Shown: positions 1 to 4,284 of the stretch, piece after piece | Position numbering within the stretch: the first letter of the stretch is position 1 | How the letters are laid out: each line of letters begins with the position of its first letter | From: Lentisphaeria bacterium | GTDB lineage: Bacteria > Verrucomicrobiota > Lentisphaeria > Victivallales > Victivallaceae | DNA: 7,308 nucleotides | Reading direction: 5' to 3' | NCBI GenBank assembly: GCA_900768515.1 | Contig: CAAGDG010000127.1 | Span: 1-7,308, forward strand | Translations under genes and position numbers: made by a program | The notes under the pieces: generated by a model | Seen by the model: the letters and a program-made list of their open reading frames with translations, nothing else | The model's database searches: none | Told to the model about the DNA's origin: nothing

Positions 1-207
1 CGCGCCGACCATCAACGTATTCCGGTCTCGGCAGTGCGCTGCGGCGCGGCGGATGCTTTCGGCGGCGCGCGGGGAGTTGAAGGGAACTTCGAGCAGCCGG
101 ATTCCGGCCTCGTACAAGACGTCGCAGACGTCGATGATCTCTTCCGGAGTGATTCCGCGGAGGATGGCGATCAGCGGACACTCGGTCAGTTTCTCTTGAA
201 AGCTCAT
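1..207 (-). CDS. 2-keto-3-deoxy-6-phospho(galacto)gluconate aldolase, N-terminal part (cut by window edge)
   Basis: The first 69 residues of a class I aldolase of the KDPG/KDPGal family (Eda/DgoA), usually about 205 residues; the rest lies beyond the left edge. Enzymes of this family cleave 2-keto-3-deoxy-6-phospho sugar acids to pyruvate and glyceraldehyde 3-phosphate in the cytoplasm. Visible motifs are PLIAILRGITPEE (residues 11-23), with Arg17, and LLEVPFNSP (38-46), where Glu40 matches the family's catalytic glutamate. The Schiff-base lysine is in the missing part. 'ILRGIT' and 'E(V/I)P(F/L)NSP' resemble E. coli DgoA (KDPGal aldolase) more than E. coli Eda, so the epimer preference is uncertain. 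The ATG at 207 is preceded by AAAGGAAA (213-220) at good spacing. The gene starts 20 bp after the kdgK stop, so the two are surely co-transcribed, and the kinase supplies the aldolase's substrate. Family certain; substrate stereochemistry not. Confidence 0.9.
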   Translation of the reverse strand, partial: MSFQEKLTECPLIAILRGITPEEIIDVCDVLYEAGIRLLEVPFNSPRAAESIRRAAAHCRDRNTLMVGA

Positions 208-227
208 AATCGTTTCCTTTCAAAACT

Positions 228-1328
228 TCAGCGCATGACCCGGCCGGAACCGGAACCGTTCATCAGCGCCGCGACTTCCTCGACCTTCACGTAATTGCAG
301 TCGCCGGGAATCGTGTGTTTGAGACAGCTCGCCGCAACCGCGAAACGGATCGCATTTTCCGGCGCGGCGTACTCCTTGCTGCAGCGGGCGTGGATCAATC
401 CGGCGCAGAAGGAGTCGCCGCCGCCGAACCGGTCCACGATGTTCCGGATCTGGTATGGGGTGTAATTGCCGTCGGCGTCGAGCGGTGCGAAGTGCGCCCG
501 GTCCGATTGCCGGTCGAAGAGCATTCCCCCCCAGTTGTTGTGGTCGGCGGAACAACTTTCGCGCAGTGTGATCGCCGCAAGCGAAAGTTTCGGGAACCGT
601 TCCAGCAGCCGCCGGGCAACGGACTCGTATCCTTTCGCATTCAGTCTGCCCGCTTCGACGCTGGTCTCCGGCGCCGTGATGCCGAAGACGTCGGAAGCGT
701 CCTCCTCGTTGCAGATCACCCAGTCCGCCAGCGGCACGATCTGCGCCATGCAGCGTTCGGCCAGCACACGCCGCGGAGTACCCGGTTCCCAGTTCCAGAG
801 TTTCTTGCGGTAATTGAGGTCACAGGAGATGGTGATCTTCCGCGCGGCGGCCCGCCGTGCCAGTTCGAGCGTGGTCCGGAATGCGGCTCCGCTCAGACTC
901 GGCGTGATGCCGGTGAGGTGGAGGTGTCCGACTCCATCGAGCATCGAATCGAAATCGTACGCTTCGGGTTCCAGAAGGGCGATGCTCGATCCTTCCCGGT
1001 CGTAGACGACGCTCGAACCGCGCTGCGCCGCGCCATGTTCCGCATAGTAGACCCCCATGCGTCCGGTCTTCGCATAGTGGATGCGGTCGACCTCGACGCC
1101 GATCCCCCGCATCTGCGCGGCAAATGCCGCGGAGACCGGATTTTCCGGCAGCGCGGTCAGGTACCGGACCCGGTTCCCGAAGAGCGCCAGCGATGCACAG
1201 ACATTCGCCTCGCCGCCTCCGAAGGTTGCCTCCAACCGTCCCGGCAGCACCTGCGCGAACCGTTTTTTTCCGGCCGGTGAAAGCCGCAGCATCACTTCGC
1301 CGAACCCGGCAATGATTTTTCCACTCAT
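228..1328 (-). CDS. kdgK: 2-keto-3-deoxygluconate kinase (PfkB/ribokinase family)
   Basis: A 366-residue cytoplasmic sugar kinase. By family it phosphorylates 2-keto-3-deoxygluconate with ATP to KDPG, the last step before aldol cleavage in uronate and Entner-Doudoroff-type catabolism. Visible features are FGEVMLRLSP (8-17), the PfkB N-terminal motif GGGEANV (37-43), CDLNYRKKLW (169-178), which is typical of KdgK, and the PfkB C-terminal signature DRFGGGDSF (299-307) with the GGGD anion hole and catalytic Asp305. The C-terminal tail IPGDCNYVKVEEV...GSGR is also typical of the longer KdgK type. I chose the ATG at 1328 over an in-frame TTG at 1334, because AAGGAG (1335-1340) sits 6 nt before the ATG but would touch the TTG. 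It is first in an operon with the aldolase and divergent from the IclR-type regulator gene, the usual setting for a regulated kdg operon. Fructokinase-like specificity is possible but less likely given the aldolase next door. Confidence 0.92.
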   Translation of the reverse strand: MSGKIIAGFGEVMLRLSPAGKKRFAQVLPGRLEATFGGGEANVCASLALFGNRVRYLTALPENPVSAAFAAQMRGIGVEVDRIHYAKTGRMGVYYAEHGAAQRGSSVVYDREGSSIALLEPEAYDFDSMLDGVGHLHLTGITPSLSGAAFRTTLELARRAAARKITISCDLNYRKKLWNWEPGTPRRVLAERCMAQIVPLADWVICNEEDASDVFGITAPETSVEAGRLNAKGYESVARRLLERFPKLSLAAITLRESCSADHNNWGGMLFDRQSDRAHFAPLDADGNYTPYQIRNIVDRFGGGDSFCAGLIHARCSKEYAAPENAIRFAVAASCLKHTIPGDCNYVKVEEVAALMNGSGSGRVMR

Positions 1329-1334
1329 CTGCAA

Positions 1335-1340
1335 CTCCTT
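1335..1340 (-). promoter_or_regulatory. Shine-Dalgarno site that sets the kdgK start
   Basis: AAGGAG on the minus strand, directly after a run of seven A residues in the mRNA leader and 6 nt before the ATG at 1328. It rules out the TTG at 1334 as the main start because that codon abuts the site. Confidence 0.8.
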
Positions 1341-1351
1341 TTTTTGTTCTT

Positions 1352-1366
1352 TCTCATAATATGAGA
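1352..1366. promoter_or_regulatory. Probable operator: perfect 15-bp palindrome TCTCATAATATGAGA
   Basis: Two 7-bp arms, TCTCATA and TATGAGA, flank a single central A with no mismatch. The site lies between kdgK and the divergent regulator gene, directly next to the -35 box of the regulator promoter (1367) and 24 bp before the kdgK start codon. IclR-family proteins are known to bind short AT-rich palindromes of about this size in divergent intergenic regions, so the neighbouring IclR-type protein is the natural ligand. Binding here would block kdgK transcription downstream of its start and could affect the regulator's own promoter. The palindrome is seen; the binding protein is inferred. Confidence 0.65.
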
Positions 1367-1395
1367 TTGACTTCTCATTAAAATAAATTTATAGT
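1367..1395 (+). promoter_or_regulatory. Sigma70-type promoter of the IclR-type regulator gene
   Basis: The -35 box TTGACT (1367-1372) and the -10 box TATAGT (1390-1395) are each five of six matches to consensus, separated by exactly 17 bp of AT-rich sequence. Transcription should begin near 1402, giving a leader of about 23 nt that contains AAGGA (1413-1417), 7 nt before the ATG at 1425. The palindrome ends one base before the -35 box and the second half-site overlaps the -35 box and spacer, so autoregulation is likely. Confidence 0.7.
1372..1381 (+). promoter_or_regulatory. Second operator half-site TTCTCATTAA
   Basis: It repeats the left half of the upstream palindrome (TTCTCATAAT, 1351-1360) in the same orientation, matching at the first seven bases plus one later A. 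The offset is 21 bp, two helical turns, so both would face the same side of the DNA. It falls in the spacer of the regulator promoter and near the probable kdgK transcription start. It may be a weaker second contact for a dimer-of-dimers, as IclR-family regulators often use. Confidence 0.4.
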
Positions 1396-1414
1396 ATGAA
1401 AGAGAAAAAATCAA
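1388..1414 (-). promoter_or_regulatory. Candidate promoter of the kdgK-aldolase operon
   Basis: On the minus strand, TTGATT (1414-1409) could be the -35 box and TATAAA (1393-1388) the -10 box, but the spacer is only 15 bp. A 17-bp spacer gives TAAATT (1391-1386) instead. Its -10 box overlaps that of the divergent promoter, so the two promoters may compete. Transcription from about 1381 would put both half-sites within the first 30 transcribed bases. The region is right by position; the exact boxes are uncertain. Confidence 0.35.
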
Positions 1415-1424
1415 GGATTGGCCG

Positions 1425-2168
1425 ATGAAAGATGGAGAAAAGAGCCTGGCACGGGTATTTGAAATCCTCGAAGTGGTGGGGCGGAGTCGGTGCGGCCTGT
1501 GCGGACCGGAAGTCGCAGCGGCGCTTGGCGTACCGGTCAGCACCGTGTTCCGGATGCTGAAGTTTCTGACCGATCGCGGCTATTTGCGCAAGAAGGAGAC
1601 TCGTTACACCCTTGGGCCGGGGCTGATGCGGCTCGGGAGCGTCGCACGCGGGCAGAACCCGCTGGCTCAGCTCGCCCGGCCGCTGCTGACAGAGCTTTCC
1701 GAGGAGACCGGAGAGACGGTTCATCTGGCGGAGCTGCGCGGTTCCGAGGTGGTCTACATCGACAAAGTGGAGGGGAGCCGGCCGGTCCGGATGGGTTCGA
1801 TGATTGGCCGGAGCAGTCCCTGCTACTGCACCGGAGTCGGCAAGGCGCTGCTCGCCTTCCAGCCGGCTGCGCGGCGGGAGAAACTGGTTGCCGAAACGGT
1901 GTTCGACCGCTTCACACCGCACACCATCGGAAACGGCGCGGCACTTCGGCGCGAACTGGAGGTGATCCGCTCCCGCGGCTACGCCGTCGATGACGGAGAG
2001 CACGAACCGGGGGTTTTCTGTGTGGCGGCTCCGGTGCTGGACGCGTCCGGGGAAGCTGTAGCGGGGATCAGTGTCTCCGGTTCGGAAATTTATCTGCGCG
2101 AACGGGTTGCGGCGGTAGCCACGCGGGTCGTCTCCGCCGCCCGCCGTCTTTCTGAAGAGCTGGGGTGA
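1425..2168 (+). CDS. IclR-family transcriptional regulator, KdgR-like
   Basis: A 247-residue DNA-binding regulator of usual IclR length. The N-terminal winged helix-turn-helix covers about residues 4-65, with the helix-turn-helix around 27-48 (PEVAAALGVPVSTVFRMLKF). The C-terminal effector-binding domain covers about 78-245, with the loop SSPCYCTGVGKALLAF (130-145) and the family signature region from GYAVDD (185) through GEHEPG to VFCVAAPV (197-204). The signature matches except for Leu where an aromatic residue or His is usual. It diverges from kdgK across a palindrome, so it most likely controls the kdgK-aldolase operon and itself, responding to a 2-keto-3-deoxy sugar acid or its phosphate, as KdgR proteins do. 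The ligand is inferred. Two cysteine pairs stand out (Cys23/Cys26 in the HTH region; Cys133/Cys135 in the effector loop). It is the only plus-strand gene, and its stop lies 7 bp from that of the converging LacI-type gene. Confidence 0.92.
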   Translation: MKDGEKSLARVFEILEVVGRSRCGLCGPEVAAALGVPVSTVFRMLKFLTDRGYLRKKETRYTLGPGLMRLGSVARGQNPLAQLARPLLTELSEETGETVHLAELRGSEVVYIDKVEGSRPVRMGSMIGRSSPCYCTGVGKALLAFQPAARREKLVAETVFDRFTPHTIGNGAALRRELEVIRSRGYAVDDGEHEPGVFCVAAPVLDASGEAVAGISVSGSEIYLRERVAAVATRVVSAARRLSEELG

Positions 2169-2175
2169 CGATGCC

Positions 2176-3195
2176 TCACTCTTTCCCGATCAGCATTTCC
2201 GAGGTCAGCAGCCGCGCCTCCTGAAGAATGACCGCGCCGGGCGCGCCGGGATTCCGGAGCCGCCAGAGCAGCGCTTCAATCGCGCGTTCCGCCATCAGCG
2301 GGAGGTTGAGGTCGATCAGCGCCGGAGGCGGCCAGAACCCCTTCAGCAGCTGGCTGTTGTCGCAGACCAGAACCGCCCGGTTCCGGACCGCTTCGCCGAA
2401 GATGCCGAGCCGGTCGAGCGCACAGCAGAGTTTGAGTCCGCACACGCTGTTGAAGCCGAAGAACGCCGCGTTTTCAACCGGGGTCTCTCCGAGGAAGGAG
2501 CCGATGCGTTCATGGAGGCTCTCGTCCTCCCGGTCGAAGGCAAGCGGCAGGACTTGGCATCCTTTCTCCCGCATCCGGCGGATGAATCCGGAAATTCTCG
2601 GGTGTTCGGGAATCACCAGCATGTCCGGCCGCCACGCCATCACTGCGTGAGTGACGTTGCGTCCCCCGGTCAGGTGGCGGACCGCCAGTTCGACGACCTG
2701 GCTGTCGTTGGCGGTGACCCGGTCGCGCCGGGTCGGATTTTCCGGAAGCCAGCCGAAGATCTGGACCGCAGGAACTTTTTCAGGAAGAACAAGTCCCGGT
2801 GGATCGTTGTAGTAGATCACTCCTGCGTAGTTGTCGAGCAGCGCAGGATTTTCCAGCAGCTCCGGCAGCTGGCAGAACCCGAGCCGGAAGCCGAGGGTTT
2901 CGGAGAGTTGCGTGACCTTCGGCAGCACGGTGTTGACGACCGGGTTTAGTCCGGGGTTCTCGCTGTTGATCAGCAGAATCCGTTCTCTGCCGTCTCCGGC
3001 GTCGGCTGCCGGCTTCGCGGTCCGGCGCTTCCGGTAGCTGCGGGGCTTGAAGCCGCTGGCTGCGGCCAACTGCTGAATGCGGACCTTGAGTTCGTCGGAG
3101 AGTTTCGGCGAATTGCGCAGTGCGAGCGACACCGCCGCCGCCGTGACGCCGGCAAGTTCCGCGATATCCTTGAGCGATTTTGCCTTGACGGGCAT
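2176..3195 (-). CDS. LacI-family transcriptional regulator
   Basis: A 339-residue regulator. The N-terminal LacI helix-turn-helix is SLKDIAELAGVTAAAVSLAL (residues 7-26), followed by RNSPKLSDELKVRIQQLA. A periplasmic-binding-protein-like ligand domain runs from about 72 to 335, ending in the family-typical segment LIDLNLPLMAERAIEALL (293-310). The hinge is unusual: after FKP (49-51) the expected pattern N-x-x-A-R-x-L is replaced by R-S-Y-R-K-R-R (52-58), so the leucine that normally inserts into the operator minor groove is an arginine. I chose the ATG at 3195 because AGGAG lies 5 nt before it and the HTH starts at once, as usual in LacI proteins. An in-frame ATG at 3324 would add 43 residues of no recognisable domain. 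It is last after the two secreted-protein genes and probably controls them in answer to an imported sugar; no operator could be assigned. Confidence 0.9.
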   Translation of the reverse strand: MPVKAKSLKDIAELAGVTAAAVSLALRNSPKLSDELKVRIQQLAAASGFKPRSYRKRRTAKPAADAGDGRERILLINSENPGLNPVVNTVLPKVTQLSETLGFRLGFCQLPELLENPALLDNYAGVIYYNDPPGLVLPEKVPAVQIFGWLPENPTRRDRVTANDSQVVELAVRHLTGGRNVTHAVMAWRPDMLVIPEHPRISGFIRRMREKGCQVLPLAFDREDESLHERIGSFLGETPVENAAFFGFNSVCGLKLCCALDRLGIFGEAVRNRAVLVCDNSQLLKGFWPPPALIDLNLPLMAERAIEALLWRLRNPGAPGAVILQEARLLTSEMLIGKE

Positions 3196-3200
3196 GACGG

Positions 3201-3205
3201 CTCCT
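3201..3205 (-). promoter_or_regulatory. Shine-Dalgarno site favouring the 3195 start of the LacI-family gene
   Basis: AGGAG on the minus strand, 5 nt before the ATG at 3195. The competing ATG at 3324 has a weaker AGGA about 8 nt upstream, inside the end of the preceding gene. Confidence 0.65.
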
Positions 3206-3226
3206 GTTGTCTGGTGGGTTCCGGTT

Positions 3227-3260
3227 GCGGGAGGCGGAGTCTGGAGACTCGCCTCTCCGC
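3227..3260 (-). repeat. Strong inverted repeat (hairpin) in the leader of the LacI-family gene
   Basis: The plus-strand left arm GCGGGAGGCGGAGTCT (3227-3242) and right arm AGACTCGCCTCTCCGC (3245-3260) are separated by GG. They pair over 15 bp in three blocks (GAGTCT/AGACTC, GAGGC/GCCTC, GCGG/CCGC), with one unpaired base on each side (G3236, T3256). It lies in the 132-bp gap between the CBM9-like gene and the LacI-family gene, 31 nt before the regulator's start codon. No T-run follows on either strand, so it is not a standard terminator. It may tune the drop in expression from the secreted-protein genes to the regulator gene, stabilise the upstream mRNA end, or act as a protein-binding palindrome. 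Confidence 0.6.
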
Positions 3261-3264
3261 TATT

Positions 3265-3293
3265 AATGTTCTCCGGATTTGCCCGGATGTCAA
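3265..3293 (-). promoter_or_regulatory. Possible internal promoter for the LacI-family gene
   Basis: A perfect -35 box TTGACA (3293-3288) is followed after 17 bp by AACATT (3270-3265), only three of six matches to a -10 box, within a short AT-rich patch. If used, transcription would start near 3258 and the hairpin would be the first thing transcribed. A separate promoter would let the regulator be made without the secreted proteins. Weak support. Confidence 0.25.
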
Positions 3294-3327
3294 GCTTCTC
3301 CAGGTCGGATTGGGGTAAAACCATGAT

Positions 3328-4284
3328 TCATTCCTGTCGTGGAGTTCCGGTTTCGCCCAGCCGGGCCCGGATGTATCCGAAAATGTTGTGTCCTTCGTAA
3401 AGCAGCGGCACCGGAACCGCGCGACGGTAGACGCCGCTGGTTCGATCGGTCCGCACCATCATGAATGTAAAAGTGTCGCCCGCTCCGGGCGAACGGCGGA
3501 GGCCGGGACCGCAGAGTTCCGCCAGCGGGACCGCCAGTTCCACCCGGAACCCCTCCGGAGTGCGTTCCGCCGCCGCCCGCGCGCCGGTGGCGCGCCGGTC
3601 CGCAATACGGATCCAGCTTCCGCGCGGATCGTTGACGTGGGCGAGGGCCCAGAGCTTTCCGGACGGATTGACCAGGAATTCATAATAGAGCGGAGAATCT
3701 TCCGTCGGGCGCAGAAAGAGTTCCAGCGCGTCGCCGAGGTACATCGGCGTTTCTCCCGGTTCGAAGCCGGTGTAGTCGTAGCTCGTCACTTCCGGGTCGC
3801 GGAATTCCGCGGCGACGCAGAACATCTCTCCGTGCCAGCCAACCCGCCAGCGGGTCGCCGTTCCCGGGAGCTTCCGGGTGCCGTCAAGAGGGTATTCCCC
3901 TTCGAAAAGGAGCGCCCCTGCCCACTCTCCGGGGGCGATGGCGCCGTCGATCCGCGGAGCCTGTGGCAGATGTGGAATTTCAACCTGCCGCCGGGGTTCT
4001 TTCCAGTCGAGACCGCGCCGGATGTCGCGGAGGATCCGCGAATAAAGGGCGACGATCCGGGCTTTGCGTTCCGGGGAGGCGCTTCCGTCGAGAAGCGCCC
4101 GGGCGCCGTCCTCCATCCATCCGCGCTGGTTGGCCATGAACTCCGCGGGGGTTCCGCGGGCACGGTCCCGGATTCCGGGATCGGCGGCCAGCTCCCTGGC
4201 CAGCGCCTCCTCTTCCGGCGTGTAGCCGGGGGAGGGGAACGCTCCGAGAAGAGCGGCGGCAAAGAGCAGAAGACGCAGTTTCAT
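3328..4284 (-). CDS. Secreted CBM9-like carbohydrate-binding protein
   Basis: A 318-residue exported protein. Residues 1 to about 20 form a signal peptide (MKLRLLLFAAALLGAFPSPG). A helical, charged segment follows (about 22-95), then a C-terminal domain (about 103-312) of the type annotated as carbohydrate-binding family 9-like: RIDGAIAPGEWAGA (111-124), TRWRVGWHGEMFCVAAEF (144-161), DALELFLRP (185-193), YYEFLVNPSGKLW (200-212), and a closing segment YEGHNIFGYIRARLG (296-310). This fold binds sugars in known members but is also found where no binding has been shown, so the ligand is unknown. The ATG at 4284 overlaps the TGA of the 992-residue protein gene as ATGA, with GGAG (4293-4296) upstream, which points to translational coupling and matched amounts. 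A longer in-frame reading to 4392 would overlap the upstream gene by 112 bp and bury the signal peptide, so I rejected it. The N-terminal helical part has no function I can name. Confidence 0.82.
   Translation of the reverse strand: MKLRLLLFAAALLGAFPSPGYTPEEEALARELAADPGIRDRARGTPAEFMANQRGWMEDGARALLDGSASPERKARIVALYSRILRDIRRGLDWKEPRRQVEIPHLPQAPRIDGAIAPGEWAGALLFEGEYPLDGTRKLPGTATRWRVGWHGEMFCVAAEFRDPEVTSYDYTGFEPGETPMYLGDALELFLRPTEDSPLYYEFLVNPSGKLWALAHVNDPRGSWIRIADRRATGARAAAERTPEGFRVELAVPLAELCGPGLRRSPGAGDTFTFMMVRTDRTSGVYRRAVPVPLLYEGHNIFGYIRARLGETGTPRQE

Noticed and set aside
315..1280. A 321-codon plus-strand frame opposite kdgK
   Set aside because: Same codon-phase shadow as above; the minus strand carries the complete PfkB kinase with its signatures.
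1389..2003. A 204-codon minus-strand frame opposite the IclR-type gene
   Set aside because: Again in matching codon phase with a clear IclR-family protein on the plus strand; no motif of its own.
2163..2181. Small inverted repeat GGGTGA/TCACTC spanning both convergent stop codons, possible bidirectional terminator
   Set aside because: Only six pairs with one G-U wobble on one strand and a mismatch on the other, a 7-nt loop, and no T-run on either side. Too weak to call.
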